A DNA stretch of 64,000 nucleotides from Pseudomonas sp. CC120222-01a (lineage in GTDB: Bacteria > Pseudomonadota > Gammaproteobacteria > Pseudomonadales > Pseudomonadaceae): positions 434,001-498,000 of the forward strand of contig NZ_QEQQ01000001.1 in assembly GCF_003097235.1 (NCBI RefSeq), in the 5' to 3' direction. Made by a program: the position numbers and the translations under genes. How positions within the stretch are numbered: position 1 is the stretch's first letter; each line of letters opens with the position of its first letter. The notes under the pieces are model-generated. The model was not told the DNA's origin and made no database searches. It saw only the letters and a program-made list of their open reading frames with translations. Shown piece after piece: positions 20,328 through 29,381 of the stretch.

Positions 20328-22169
20328 ATGACCTCTTCCCCATTGCCCCTCGTACTCGCCGGCCCGGTACTGCGCCGCCTTGAACCGCAAAGGCTGGCCA
20401 TCTGGCTGGTCGGCAGCCAACCCCTGCAACCCGAATTCATCATCGACAGCACCCCCACGGTCGATTGCCAAGTCGTTGCAGTCGGCCAGCGCGCCTTCAT
20501 CCACCTGCTGGATATTCACTTTGCCGAGCCCCTGCCGCGCAACGTCGCCATTGAGTACGACCTGCTGATCGACGGCCAGGGCATCGCCGACTGGGCCCCA
20601 TACCTGCTCTACCCTGGCAGCCATCGCCCCAGCCTGGTGCTGCGCGACCGCCTCGACCAGCTGTTGCACGGTTCCTGTCGCAAACCGCATCACCCGGCCG
20701 CCGACGGCCTGCTCTGCGCCGACCGATTGCTACAGGCCTGCAAACGACCGGAAGACCGCCCGGCCGTACTGTTGATGACCGGCGACCAGGTTTACGCCGA
20801 CGACGTCGCCGGCCCGATGCTGCGTGCCATCCATTCGCTGATCGAGCGCCTGGGGCTGTTCGACGAAGCGCTGGATGGCGCGGTGGTCGCCGACAGCCAG
20901 GCGCTCTACCGCCATCCAGCCAGCTACTACCACCGCGCCGACCTGCTGCCTGCCCAGGAGAGCAACGAATCGCTGCGCGAACGCTTCTTCGGCGGCAAGC
21001 GCAAGCCGATCTTCTCCTCCAGCAACGCCGACAACCATCTGGTGACCTTCGCCGAGGTCATGGCCATGTACCTACTGGTGTGGGCGCCCGCGCCCTGGCG
21101 CCTGGTAGATCTGGGCATGCCTGCCGGTCTGAGCCAGCAGGACCAGGCACGCTATCGCGAGGAACTGCCGCTGATCGAGGCCTTCGCCGCCAGCCTGGGC
21201 GACGTGGCACGGGTGATGGCCCACCTGCCCTGCCTGATGATCTTCGATGACCACGACATCACCGATGACTGGAACCTCTCGGCGCAATGGGAAGAAACCG
21301 CTTACGGCCACCCCTTCTCGCGCCGGATCATCGGCAATGCGCTGCTGGGCTATCTGCTGTGCCAGGCCTGGGGCAACGATCCGGATGGCTGCAACACATT
21401 AGTCGGCCAGTGCCAGACGCTAACCCGGCAGCAGGATGAGCTGATCGGCGAACTGTTGCGCTTCCAGGGCTGGCAGTACAGCCTGCCCAGCGACCCGCCG
21501 CTGCTGGTGCTGGACACCCGCACCCGCCGCTGGCGCAGCGAGAGCGACCTGGGCAAGCCGTCCGGCCTGCTCGACTGGGAAGCGCTGTGCGAACTGCAGC
21601 AGGCGCTGCTGGACCACCCCTCGGCAATCATCGTGTCACCGGCACCGATCTTTGGCGTCAAGCTGATCGAAACCGTGCAGAAGGTGTTCAGTTGGCTGGG
21701 CTACCCGTTGCTGGTGGATGCCGAGAACTGGATGGCCCACCGTGGCGCGGCGCAGGTGATCCTGAACATCTTCCGCCATTCGCGCACGCCGGGGCACTAC
21801 GTGATCCTCTCGGGCGATGTGCACTATTCGTTCGTCTACGAGGTACTGATCCGCCACCGCCAGCGCAGCCCGCACCTGTGGCAGGTAACCAGCAGCGGGA
21901 TCAAGAACGAGTTCCCACGGCGCTTGCTGGACGTGCTGGACAGGCTCAACCGCTGGCTGTATTCGCCACGCTCACCACTGAACTGGTTCACCAAGCGCCG
22001 GCAGATGGAGGTGGTGCCACGCACGCCCAGCCGCAGCAAGGCCGGGGAGCGGCTGTGGAATGGGGCGGGGTTGGGGCAGGTGCTGTTCGATGAGCAAGGG
22101 CGGCCGGCGCGGGTGTTCCAGTTGAGCGCGGATGGCAGCGAGGCGACCGAGTTTGCACAGCAGGATTAA
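20328..22169 (+). CDS. PhoD-like metallophosphatase family protein
   Basis: A 613-residue cytoplasmic protein without signal peptide. Metal-site motifs of PhoD-like phosphatases are visible in order: MTGDQVYADD (about 144-153), CLMIFDDHDITDDWN (about 302-316) and LSGDVHYSF (about 492-500). The first 120 residues form a strand-rich extra domain. Some Pseudomonas proteins of this type are annotated as alkaline phosphatase D family; the substrate (phosphodiester or phosphoprotein) is unknown. Lack of a Tat or Sec signal makes a role as a secreted alkaline phosphatase unlikely. Confidence 0.85.
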   Translation: MTSSPLPLVLAGPVLRRLEPQRLAIWLVGSQPLQPEFIIDSTPTVDCQVVAVGQRAFIHLLDIHFAEPLPRNVAIEYDLLIDGQGIADWAPYLLYPGSHRPSLVLRDRLDQLLHGSCRKPHHPAADGLLCADRLLQACKRPEDRPAVLLMTGDQVYADDVAGPMLRAIHSLIERLGLFDEALDGAVVADSQALYRHPASYYHRADLLPAQESNESLRERFFGGKRKPIFSSSNADNHLVTFAEVMAMYLLVWAPAPWRLVDLGMPAGLSQQDQARYREELPLIEAFAASLGDVARVMAHLPCLMIFDDHDITDDWNLSAQWEETAYGHPFSRRIIGNALLGYLLCQAWGNDPDGCNTLVGQCQTLTRQQDELIGELLRFQGWQYSLPSDPPLLVLDTRTRRWRSESDLGKPSGLLDWEALCELQQALLDHPSAIIVSPAPIFGVKLIETVQKVFSWLGYPLLVDAENWMAHRGAAQVILNIFRHSRTPGHYVILSGDVHYSFVYEVLIRHRQRSPHLWQVTSSGIKNEFPRRLLDVLDRLNRWLYSPRSPLNWFTKRRQMEVVPRTPSRSKAGERLWNGAGLGQVLFDEQGRPARVFQLSADGSEATEFAQQD

Positions 22170-22195
22170 AAGTCACCTGGCGGCTACGCGATTCC

Positions 22196-22812
22196 TGTAG
22201 GAGCGGGCTTGCCCCGCGAAAGGGCCAGTACTGGCAACCAATATCTAGCAACCATTACCTGCTTCACGCCACGGCGACCTGAACTATGTTTCGCTTGAAC
22301 GCTCATCAAGGGATATCACATGGATCGTGCCCACAACCACCTCCTGCGCCGTGGCCGCTTTTCTCAACCGGGTGGGCTTTATCTGCTCACTACTGTCACC
22401 CATCAGCGACAACGCATCTTTACTCAGATGCGCTTTGCCCGCGCCGTCATTCATCAACTGCGGAAAACAGATACGGATGGCTTGACCCAATCTTTGGCGT
22501 GGGTCGTCATGCCTGACCATGTGCATTGGCTGATTGAACTGCAAACTGGAACCCTGTGCCATCTGATGCGCCGGTTCAAATCATGCAGTAGCCATGCGCT
22601 TTATCAAGCTGGCATGGCGCGCCGCAAAATATGGCAAGCAGGGTATTACGACCGAGCGCTGCGCCGAGAAGAGCATGTGCAGGAAGTCGCCAGGTACATT
22701 ATCGCCAATCCGATAAGGGCTGGACTGGTGACACGGTCAGGGGACTACCCACACTGGGATGCGATCTGGGTATGAGCTGATGGCCCTTTCGCGGGGCAAG
22801 CCCGCTCCTACA
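22196..22812. mobile_element. REPtron: RAYT gene flanked by inverted REPs
   Basis: A 31-base REP, TGTAGGAGCGGGCTTGCCCC...AAAGGGCC, lies at 22196-22226, and its exact inverse complement at 22782-22812. Between them is a single REP-associated tyrosine transposase gene. This is the structure of a REPtron, thought to be the source of REP copies in pseudomonad genomes. Confidence 0.88.
22320..22775 (+). CDS. REP-associated tyrosine transposase (RAYT), Y1/IS200-like
   Basis: A 151-residue single-strand transposase. The HUH motif appears as VVMPDHVHWLIEL (about 62-74) and the catalytic Tyr lies in KIWQAGYYDRALRREEHV. The final ANPIRAGLV and DYPHWDAIW are typical RAYT endings. AAGGGA precedes the ATG. 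It is flanked by inverted REPs, its presumed substrate. Full length and no broken motif suggest it may still be active. Confidence 0.95.
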   Translation: MDRAHNHLLRRGRFSQPGGLYLLTTVTHQRQRIFTQMRFARAVIHQLRKTDTDGLTQSLAWVVMPDHVHWLIELQTGTLCHLMRRFKSCSSHALYQAGMARRKIWQAGYYDRALRREEHVQEVARYIIANPIRAGLVTRSGDYPHWDAIWV

Positions 22813-22836
22813 ATGACCGTGTCATACCGAAAGGGA

Positions 22837-23319
22837 TCAGGTCCGCTCCAGCGCATTCACCAGGTCATGGAAGGCTTCGCGGTTGGAGTCATTGAGCCCC
22901 ATGAGAATCTTGTGCGCCTCCAGTACCTTGGAGCGCACCACGTCCTCGTTCTGATCCTGCGACGGCAGGTCGGTCAGGCACTCGGGGCGCGGCACCGGGC
23001 GGTCGACGATGTTGAACACCTGGTCGAAGCCCATGGATTGCAGCAGGCGCGAAATGTCCGGGTTGGTGGTCACCACGGTCGGCAACAGGCCCACCTTCTG
23101 CCGCGACAGGATCGACAGCTTGGCCAGCAGGCCCAGGGTGGTGCTGTCGATGCTTTCGGTTTCGGTCAGGTCGATGACGATGGTCGAGAAGTTCAGCGCG
23201 GTGAAAATCTTCTCGATCGTCGCATCCAGCGCCGAACACAGGGTCAGGCGCACCTCACCGACGAATTTCAGTACAAAGGTACCGCTCTGCTCGGCGAACT
23301 GGATTCTACCGGTACTCAT
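22837..23319 (-). CDS. rssC: Anti-sigma factor antagonist (STAS), RssC-like
   Basis: A 160-residue protein with an N-terminal STAS domain (about 5-105). The phosphorylatable Ser is in TESIDSTTLGLLAK. About 50 extra residues follow the STAS core. It overlaps the upstream response regulator/phosphatase gene as ATGA. In P. aeruginosa the same pair next to tal is RssB-RssC, a partner-switching module tied to the stationary-phase sigma factor. Regulation is by Ser/Thr phosphorylation reversed by the neighbouring PP2C domain; this is inferred from the family. Confidence 0.85.
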   Translation of the reverse strand: MSTGRIQFAEQSGTFVLKFVGEVRLTLCSALDATIEKIFTALNFSTIVIDLTETESIDSTTLGLLAKLSILSRQKVGLLPTVVTTNPDISRLLQSMGFDQVFNIVDRPVPRPECLTDLPSQDQNEDVVRSKVLEAHKILMGLNDSNREAFHDLVNALERT

Positions 23320-24500
23320 TGAAGGTTCCTGCTCAACACCAATAGGGCGATATCATCCGGCATCTCCCCAAGCGTAGCCAATCCAAATCGTTGGCGCAGC
23401 CCATCCAGGCTACCACCCGCTGCATTGACGATCTCCGGCAAGGCAGCTTCTTTATCTTTGAGCGTATGCCCCGGCAAAAGGTCCAGAATGCCATCGGACA
23501 TCAGGCTCAGGCTGAACTGCGGCGGCAACTCGATCACCAGGTCCTGGTAGGTCGCCTCGTCGAACAGCCCCACCGGAAGGCCGCGGCCTTCCAGGTAGCG
23601 GGCCTGGCCCGGGGTATACAGCACCGGCAGCGGCAGGTGGCCGCCCACGGCGTAGGTTAGCAGGCCGGTTTCTTCGTCGATCACGCCACCGACCATGGTC
23701 ACATGCTTGCCCAGCTTGCAGTTGATCAGGCCGCGGTTGATGTGGCTGAGCACTTCCGAAGGCTTGAACTCGCGCAGCTTGCTGCTGCGCTTGAATTCGA
23801 ACAACAGCCGCGTGGTCATGAACTTCAGCAACACCGTGACGAACGCCGACGACGCACCGTGCCCGGAGACATCGGCCAGGTAGAAGGCAATGCGCCGCTC
23901 ATCCACGCGGAAGTAGTCGGCAAAATCGCCCGACAGGTACAGCGACGGGATGATCTGGTGCTCGAAGGTGAACTCGCCAAGCTTCCAGGGGCTTTCCGGC
24001 AGCATGTTCATCTGCACCTGGCGACCAGCGGTCTGGTCCTCCTGCAACAGGTGCAGGCTGGCTTCCAGTTCACGGTTGGCCGCTTCCAGCTTGTCGCGGT
24101 AGCGCTGGTTTTCCAGGACCAGGCGCGAACGGTCAAGCGCCCGGCGTACCGAGTGTTCGAGCACGGCCAGGTCTTCCAGCGGCTTGATCAGGTAGTCGGC
24201 GGCGCCCAGGCGCAAGGCCTCGACCGCGTCGCTCATCACGCCGGCACCCGACACCACGATCACCGGCAACTGCGGCGCGCGCTCGCTGATCTGGCGGATC
24301 AGTTCGAGGCCGCCCATCTGCGGCATGCGCAGATCACAGATCACGAGGTCGGGCTGGTGTTCTTCGAAGACCTGGAGCCCCTGCTGGCCATTACCGGCCT
24401 GGAGGACACTGAAGCCACTGTCTTCCAGATAGGCGGCGAGGCTCGCACGGACCACGTCGTCATCATCGATGATCAGCAGCGTTGCACTGATTTTCTGCAT
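23316..24500 (-). CDS. rssB: Response regulator with PP2C-type phosphatase output, RssB
   Basis: A 394-residue protein when started at ATG 24500 (MQKISATLLIIDDDDVV), the length I know for P. aeruginosa RssB; a longer frame upstream is possible, and no good ribosome site marks either. The receiver (1-120) has DDD, phospho-acceptor Asp in LVICDLRMP and Lys in LIKPLED. A linker helix (about 130-175) leads to a PPM/PP2C-type phosphatase with SGDFADYFR, DVSGHGASS, GGHLPLP and the final MPDDIALLVL. It should dephosphorylate RssC depending on its own receiver state. Confidence 0.88.
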   Translation of the reverse strand: MQKISATLLIIDDDDVVRASLAAYLEDSGFSVLQAGNGQQGLQVFEEHQPDLVICDLRMPQMGGLELIRQISERAPQLPVIVVSGAGVMSDAVEALRLGAADYLIKPLEDLAVLEHSVRRALDRSRLVLENQRYRDKLEAANRELEASLHLLQEDQTAGRQVQMNMLPESPWKLGEFTFEHQIIPSLYLSGDFADYFRVDERRIAFYLADVSGHGASSAFVTVLLKFMTTRLLFEFKRSSKLREFKPSEVLSHINRGLINCKLGKHVTMVGGVIDEETGLLTYAVGGHLPLPVLYTPGQARYLEGRGLPVGLFDEATYQDLVIELPPQFSLSLMSDGILDLLPGHTLKDKEAALPEIVNAAGGSLDGLRQRFGLATLGEMPDDIALLVLSRNLQ

Positions 24501-24770
24501 GTGGGCGAACGGCGCCGATTTGGGTGGGTGCAGGGGCGTCTGCAAGGCTGACATCCAACTGCTGGAATACTCTGTGGTAACGCTCTACTTGAGTTGTAGG
24601 CCAAGAACGCGGCTCAGGCAACCAGTCGAGATACCTCGTAAGGCGCAGACGGTACTCCCATCCGCCAGGCGTTTCAAGCATACGTCGGTCGAGTTCGCTG
24701 CTCTTTACAGGGTAAATCACCGAGAGTTATAAAAACGCCAACCAGTACAACCTATTGGGAAGGATGCAGC

Positions 24771-25070
24771 ATGCCTCATACGCCCTCCAACCACAGCGAG
24801 AAACGCGATTTCATCCGCATGCGCATCGACACCGAGGTCAGCCTGCTGCATGAGGGGCAGGTCATCGCGGCGGTGTGCCTGGACCTTTCCAGCGGCGGCA
24901 TGCAGGTGCAGGCGCCGCAGCAATTCAAGGTCGGTGACCACCTGGAGGTGCACATCGACTCCGATCACCCGGCCCTCAAGGGCCTGCACGCCAGCACCGA
25001 GGTGGTGTGGATCGCCGACCAACCTGATGGGCAGCAGAAACTCGGCCTGCGCATCCTGGCCATGCATTGA
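24771..25070 (+). CDS. PilZ domain protein
   Basis: A 99-residue single-domain c-di-GMP receptor. The RxxxR motif is in EKRDFIRMRID and the second motif is DLSSGGMQV. GGAAGGA stands before the ATG. It is divergent from rssB, and the 270 bases between them hold no gene; only promoters would be expected there. A strong bidirectional terminator follows. The target is unknown. Confidence 0.9.
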   Translation: MPHTPSNHSEKRDFIRMRIDTEVSLLHEGQVIAAVCLDLSSGGMQVQAPQQFKVGDHLEVHIDSDHPALKGLHASTEVVWIADQPDGQQKLGLRILAMH

Positions 25071-25079
25071 GCTGTAACA

Positions 25080-25107
25080 AAAACGGCGACCCGAAGGTCG
25101 CCGTTTT
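25080..25107. terminator. Bidirectional terminator between PilZ gene and mlaA
   Basis: AAAACGGCGACC and GGTCGCCGTTTT form a perfect 12-base stem with a CGAA tetraloop. The A and T ends serve both convergent genes. Confidence 0.93.
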
Positions 25108-25121
25108 CATGCCAGCACGGA

Positions 25122-25829
25122 TCAGAAGTCGTCTTCGACTTCGCCATCCTTGACCTTGAACTCGCGGTTCTGCAGGTAGGCATTGCGAATGAAGATGTAC
25201 TTGTCACCCTGGATCAGCTTCTCGGCCGACAGCAGGCTGGCCCGGGTATCGACCACGTTCAGGGCGAAGATCGAGTTACGCACCGGCACATCGTTGATGT
25301 AGCGGTAGGGTTCGGTGTAGGTGTCCGGGTACTTGGCCAGGCCGTCACGCACGGTGCTCGGGCCGAGCAGCGGGATCACGACGTATGGACCGCTGGGCAC
25401 GCCCCAGTGGCCGAGGGTCTGGCCGAAGTCTTCGTCGTTGCGCTGCAGGCCCATCTTGGTGCCGACGTCAAAGAAGCCGCCAAGGCCGAACACGGTGTTG
25501 ACGATCAGCCGCGCGGTATCCACGCCCGCTGCATGGGGCTTGAATTGCAGCACGTCGTTGGCCAGGTTGGTGACATCGCCAACGTTGTTGAACATGTTGT
25601 GGATGCCATCCTGCAAGAACTGCGGGGTGACCCACTGGTAGCCCTTGGCCAATGGCTTGAGGCCATAGGTGTCGATCGTATCGTTGAAACGGAAAATCGG
25701 TCGGTTGACCGCTTCCCAAGGATCTTCCTCGGTGGCGGCCTGAGTGGCTGCCATGGGCGCCAGCAGCAAGCTGGCGCAGACAAAGGCCTGGGTGACTCGC
25801 TCGATCACACCGGCACCGATCCTACGCAT
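25122..25829 (-). CDS. mlaA: MlaA/VacJ, outer-membrane lipid asymmetry protein
   Basis: A 235-residue protein that removes phospholipids from the outer leaflet of the outer membrane and passes them to the Mla system. Start ATG 25829 (MRRIGAGVIERV) has GGAG upstream and gives a signal peptide ending near ATQA. Conserved segments are EDPWEAVNRPIFRFNDTID, FLQDGIHNMFNNVGDV and FGQTLGHWGVPSGPYVVIPLLGPST. Unlike the enteric lipoprotein no clear lipobox Cys is seen at the cleavage site, so it may be an ordinary secreted protein. The other mla genes are not nearby. Confidence 0.93.
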   Translation of the reverse strand: MRRIGAGVIERVTQAFVCASLLLAPMAATQAATEEDPWEAVNRPIFRFNDTIDTYGLKPLAKGYQWVTPQFLQDGIHNMFNNVGDVTNLANDVLQFKPHAAGVDTARLIVNTVFGLGGFFDVGTKMGLQRNDEDFGQTLGHWGVPSGPYVVIPLLGPSTVRDGLAKYPDTYTEPYRYINDVPVRNSIFALNVVDTRASLLSAEKLIQGDKYIFIRNAYLQNREFKVKDGEVEDDF

Positions 25830-26018
25830 AGATGTTTCTCCATCGAAATTCTCGGCCGCAAGCGCAACGGGTGCGCTGCTGTACCGCGGCAGTATAGAGC
25901 CTTGCACGCTGATAAACAGCTTTACACATTTTTGCTCAATAAATTGTGAACAACTGTTGCCCGTCACAGCACGGTAACAATCGTCGAATAGCCTGCGGAT
26001 TATTTCAGGGACGTTACC

Positions 26019-26582
26019 ATGCTCGCTGCACCCGCCATTACCGCTGTGCTGTTCGGCCTGCGCGGCTGCCTGGTCCAGGCCACCGACGGCAGCCCCCTGC
26101 CCGCCCCTGGCGCCCTCGAAACGCTGGCTGGCCTGCGCCACGCGCAGGTGCCGTGCATCTGGCTGGACGACTTGAGCAGCCTGCAGAGCAGGCGCCTGGC
26201 CACCGTGTTGCCAGACTGGCTGCCGGGCCACTCGGTCAACGGTGTGCGCTGGCCGGCGCCGAATGCCTGCTGGCAGGCATTGATGAGCCTGGACAGCGAA
26301 CGCCTGGAAGGTTGCGTGCTGGTCAGCGGTGAACCCAAGCTCTTGCAGTCAGGCCTCAACGCCGGCTTGTGGACAGTGGGCCTGGCGGCCTGCAGCCCGT
26401 CGTGCGACCTCTCCTCCAGGCAATGGCAGGCCATGACCCAGCAAGAGCAGGATCTGGCCCGCGGCAAGGCCACCCTGGCCTTGTTCAGCCTGGGCGTGCA
26501 TTCGGTAATCGACCACCTCGATGAACTGGACACCTGCCTTGCCGACATCGCCCTGCGCTGCAGCAAGGGCGAAAAACCCTGA
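26019..26582 (+). CDS. Degenerate HAD-like (phosphonatase-like) protein
   Basis: A 187-residue protein resembling the HAD hydrolase PA2803 group of pseudomonads by size and position. The first strand, where HAD enzymes have the nucleophile DxDGT, reads AVLFGLRGCLVQATDG: both catalytic Asp are missing. Later segments (PCIWLDDLSS, GCVLVSGEPKLLQSGLNAGLWTVGLA) keep the Rossmann-like pattern of motif II and IV regions. It is probably not an active hydrolase. The start region is divergent from mlaA. Confidence 0.7.
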   Translation: MLAAPAITAVLFGLRGCLVQATDGSPLPAPGALETLAGLRHAQVPCIWLDDLSSLQSRRLATVLPDWLPGHSVNGVRWPAPNACWQALMSLDSERLEGCVLVSGEPKLLQSGLNAGLWTVGLAACSPSCDLSSRQWQAMTQQEQDLARGKATLALFSLGVHSVIDHLDELDTCLADIALRCSKGEKP

Positions 26583-26705
26583 CACAGGCCCATTGATGCG
26601 GATCATGCAAAGCGCCAGCGAGTGGATTACGCTAGGAGACAGGCGAGAACCTTTGCCGCTTCGCTGAGGTCCATGCCTTGCCAAGCCATTGATGGAGAAC
26701 AGCCA

Positions 26706-26969
26706 ATGCCTGCCCGCGAATTGCAAGAGCGCTTGAACAGCCTGCGCGAGCAACTGGACCGCAACGTACCGCTTACCGATGAAGAACTGGCCGCCCTGCA
26801 CGAAGAGGCCAGGCAGATCGAAGCGCAGTTGAAGCTCGAGGAAGCCACGCCGGACAACAACGTGGTCGACGGGGTGAACCTGGCGATCGAGCGCTTCGAG
26901 GCCGACCACCCGGATTTGACCGCCACCCTGCGCAGCATTGCCAACTCGCTGCATAGCATGGGGATCTGA
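26706..26969 (+). CDS. DUF4404 family protein
   Basis: An 87-residue, highly charged helical protein (MPARELQERLNSLREQLDRN and onward), with GGAG seven bases before ATG 26706. It is predicted to be mostly coiled coil and is conserved at this place in pseudomonads. No biochemical role is known to me. Confidence 0.85.
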   Translation: MPARELQERLNSLREQLDRNVPLTDEELAALHEEARQIEAQLKLEEATPDNNVVDGVNLAIERFEADHPDLTATLRSIANSLHSMGI

Positions 26970-26975
26970 AACAAC

Positions 26976-26996
26976 TGGGGCCGCTTTGCGGCCCCA
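26976..26996. terminator. Hairpin between DUF4404 gene and queF
   Basis: TGGGGCCGC and GCGGCCCCA form a perfect 9-base stem around TTT. Poor T tracts follow on either strand. The same hairpin sequence is the inner hairpin of the REP pair at 51974-52111, so it may be a solo remnant of that repeat. Confidence 0.6.
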
Positions 26997-27008
26997 ACTA
27001 CACAGAAC

Positions 27009-27839
27009 TTACTGACGAACCAGGCGCAGATTCGCCGGGCTGATCGCCCCGGTGCTGCGGTATGGATTGATATCCAGCCCACCCCGGCGCACATACCGCG
27101 CATACACGGTCAGGTGCTCAGGCTCCAGCAGGTTCTTCAAATCCAGGTAAATCCGCTCCACGCACTGCTCGTGGAAGTCGGCATGCTGGCGGAAGCTGAT
27201 CAGGTAGGTCAGCAGGCTGGCATGGTCCAGCGCCCTGCCCTTGTACTCCACCACCACGCTGCCCCAGTCGGGCTGGCCGGTCACCGGGCAGTTGGATTTG
27301 AGCAAGTGGCTGTGTACGGTTTCTTCGATAATGCGCTCCGGGTTGCAGTTCAGCAGTTCAGGTTGCGGCTGCTCGTAGTTATCGATCGCCACATCCAGCG
27401 CATCGATGCACTGCCCAGGCAAGGCAACCACGCCCTGCGCCTCCACCTCCGACAAGGTACGCACCTGCACACCTACCGGCTTGCCAGCGGCCGCTGAAAG
27501 GTCCTTCTCCAGGCACGCCTGCAGCTCGCCGATCGAGGCGAACTTGGTCTGGTTCAATGAGTTCAGGTAAAGCTTGAACGACTTCGATTCGATGATGTTC
27601 GGCGAATCGGCCGGGATGGCGAATTCGCCGATGGCCACCACCGGCTTGCCCGACGGCAGCAACCACGACAGCTCGAAGCAGTTCCAGTAATCCACGCCCT
27701 GCCACGGCAAGGTCTGGGCAGTCACGCCCAGCTCAGCCCACTTGGCCGTACGCGGGATCGGGAACAGCAACGAAGGCGTGTAGGTGGCGATGTATTCGCT
27801 GGACTTGCCCAGCGGAGAATGTTCGGCGGCGGGATGCAT
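27009..27839 (-). CDS. queF: NADPH-dependent 7-cyano-7-deazaguanine reductase
   Basis: A 276-residue QueF of the long (two-domain) type, which reduces preQ0 to preQ1 in queuosine synthesis. The QueF motif [14 protein letters not shown] lies near 84-97 and the thioimide-forming Cys is in [15 protein letters not shown] (about 184-198), followed by the substrate Glu/His region in [12 protein letters not shown]. No clear ribosome site; the start is chosen by length. No preQ1 riboswitch could be recognised upstream. Confidence 0.96.
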   Translation of the reverse strand: MHPAAEHSPLGKSSEYIATYTPSLLFPIPRTAKWAELGVTAQTLPWQGVDYWNCFELSWLLPSGKPVVAIGEFAIPADSPNIIESKSFKLYLNSLNQTKFASIGELQACLEKDLSAAAGKPVGVQVRTLSEVEAQGVVALPGQCIDALDVAIDNYEQPQPELLNCNPERIIEETVHSHLLKSNCPVTGQPDWGSVVVEYKGRALDHASLLTYLISFRQHADFHEQCVERIYLDLKNLLEPEHLTVYARYVRRGGLDINPYRSTGAISPANLRLVRQ

Positions 27840-27907
27840 GGAAACTGACCTGGAGGTTCGAAATTGCCTCTAGTCTACCGGTTTTGCATCCCGCCTTGGA
27901 GTGCAAG

Positions 27908-28435
27908 TCACTCGATGGTCAGCTCTCCGACCATACCGGCCTGATAATGCCCCGGCACGTTGCAGGCGAACTCGATCGGCGCCGACTTGCGGAAGGTCCA
28001 GGTCAGCTCGGCGCGCTGGCCAGGCTGCACCAGCACGGTGTTGCCGCCGTCGTGGCCGTGGGCACCGTGATCCATCGGTTTGGCGGGCGCATGGCCCATC
28101 TGCGAATGGTCCATGCCCTCATGCTGCATGGCCGCGTTGTACATCTTGCCCTGCATGGCGATCATTTCCTTCTGGTGCTCGGCATGCATGGCCTTGTCAC
28201 CGAGGTTGAATTCATGGGGCAGCTTGCCCTCGTTGATTACCACGAAACGCACGGTCTCGCCCGCCTTCACGTGCAGGCTCTTGGGCTCGAAGGCGATGTC
28301 CTTGAGCACTACCTCGACGGTGCGAGTGGCCTTGGCTGCCGGGGCGGGCTCGCCGAAAGCGAAGGTTTTCGCCTCACCGGCCAGGGTGGGCAGGCTGACC
28401 AGCGCTAGCGCGGCGGCGATGAACAGGTGTTTCAT
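27908..28435 (-). CDS. Periplasmic cupredoxin (type 1 copper protein)
   Basis: A 175-residue secreted copper protein; ATG 28435 (MKHLFIAAALALVSLP) with GGAG six bases upstream gives a good signal peptide ending near LAG. Type 1 copper ligands are visible: His in KLPHEFNL and Cys, His and Met in FACNVPGHYQAGM. The loop between them (about 90-135) is rich in Met and His (MHAEHQKEMIAMQ, MDHSQMGHAPAKPMDHG), as in proteins that buffer copper. It is divergent from copRS and a CusR/CopR-like box lies 73 bases upstream of its start, so copper induction is likely. Confidence 0.9.
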   Translation of the reverse strand: MKHLFIAAALALVSLPTLAGEAKTFAFGEPAPAAKATRTVEVVLKDIAFEPKSLHVKAGETVRFVVINEGKLPHEFNLGDKAMHAEHQKEMIAMQGKMYNAAMQHEGMDHSQMGHAPAKPMDHGAHGHDGGNTVLVQPGQRAELTWTFRKSAPIEFACNVPGHYQAGMVGELTIE

Positions 28436-28507
28436 GATGACTCCGAAAATCACAACGGGATGAGACCACTCTAGAAAGGCACGGCTGGCGCTTAGCTGAC
28501 GGGAAGA

Positions 28508-28521
28508 TTACAACTTTGTCA
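28508..28521. promoter_or_regulatory. CusR/CopR-like box
   Basis: TTACAACTTTGTCA differs at one position from the CusR core TGACAA-NN-TTGTCA. A wider dyad AGCTGAC...GTCAGCT surrounds it. It lies between the cupredoxin gene and copR, closer to the cupredoxin. Confidence 0.6.
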
Positions 28522-28576
28522 GCTTGGGCGAGCAGGCGCATCGTCACGTATCATTTCATCCCACGGGTGTCGCCCT

Positions 28577-28670
28577 TCCCTGTGGGAGCGGGCGAGCCCG
28601 CGAACACGGGCGCAGCCCGTGCCATACACCGCAGCGCCCTTTTCGCGGGCACGCCCGCTCCCACAGGGAA
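28577..28670. repeat. Inverted REP pair before copR
   Basis: CCTGTGGGAGCGGGCGAGCCC...GCGAA and TTCGCGGGCACGCCCGCTCCCACAGG face each other around ACGGGCGCAGCCCGT. It fills the space between the copper box and copR, so copR may be read through it or from a promoter nearer the gene. Confidence 0.88.
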
Positions 28671-28700
28671 CCGCGTCAACCCTCTGATTGTGGATTGAGC

Positions 28701-29381
28701 ATGAAACTGCTGATCGTCGAAGACCAGGCCCGCACTGGCCAGTACCTGAGCCAGGGCCTGAGCGAAGCCGGCTTCGCCACCGAACTGGCCACCGACGGCG
28801 AGACCGGCCAGTACCTGGCCCTGACCGGCGACCACGACTTGCTGATCCTCGACGTGATGCTGCCCGGGCGTGACGGCTGGCAGATTCTGCAGGCCGTGCG
28901 TACTGCCGGGCTGGACACCCCGGTGCTGTTCCTGACTGCCCGCGACGCCGTCGAAGACCGCGTGCACGGCCTGGAACTGGGCGCCGACGACTACCTGGTC
29001 AAACCCTTCGCCTTCTCCGAACTGCTGGCCCGGGTACGCAGCCTGCTGCGCCGCGGCGCCAGCCCCAGCCAGGACACCACCCTGACCCTCGCCGACCTGC
29101 GCCTGGACCTGATCCGCCGCCGCGCCGAACGGGCCGGCACACGCATCGACCTGACCGCCAAGGAGTTCGCCCTGCTCGAACTGCTGCTGCGCCGCCAGGG
29201 CGAGGTGCTGCCCAAATCGCTGATCGCCTCGCAAGTGTGGGACATGAATTTCGACAGCGACACCAATGTGATCGAAGTGGCGGTACGCCGCCTGCGCCTG
29301 AAGATCGACGACCCGCACCCGAACAAGCTGATCCATACCGTACGCGGCATGGGCTACGTGCTAGAAGAGCGCCACGACTGA
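28701..29381 (+). CDS. copR: Copper response regulator, OmpR family
   Basis: A 226-residue OmpR/PhoB-type regulator. The receiver has acidic VEDQ, phospho-Asp in [10 protein letters not shown] and Lys in [10 protein letters not shown]; the winged helix near the end has [30 protein letters not shown]. The stop overlaps the copS start by one base (TGATG). The neighbouring cupredoxin gene and order are as in P. aeruginosa CopRS, which senses periplasmic copper. Confidence 0.9.
   Translation: MKLLIVEDQARTGQYLSQGLSEAGFATELATDGETGQYLALTGDHDLLILDVMLPGRDGWQILQAVRTAGLDTPVLFLTARDAVEDRVHGLELGADDYLVKPFAFSELLARVRSLLRRGASPSQDTTLTLADLRLDLIRRRAERAGTRIDLTAKEFALLELLLRRQGEVLPKSLIASQVWDMNFDSDTNVIEVAVRRLRLKIDDPHPNKLIHTVRGMGYVLEERHD

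Noticed and set aside
24463..24720. Leftward frame overlapping the start of rssB
   Set aside because: No ribosome site, no domain, and it overlaps the regulator gene in another frame.
27840..27907. preQ1 riboswitch before queF
   Set aside because: The short leader shows no recognisable preQ1 aptamer hairpin and pseudoknot pattern.
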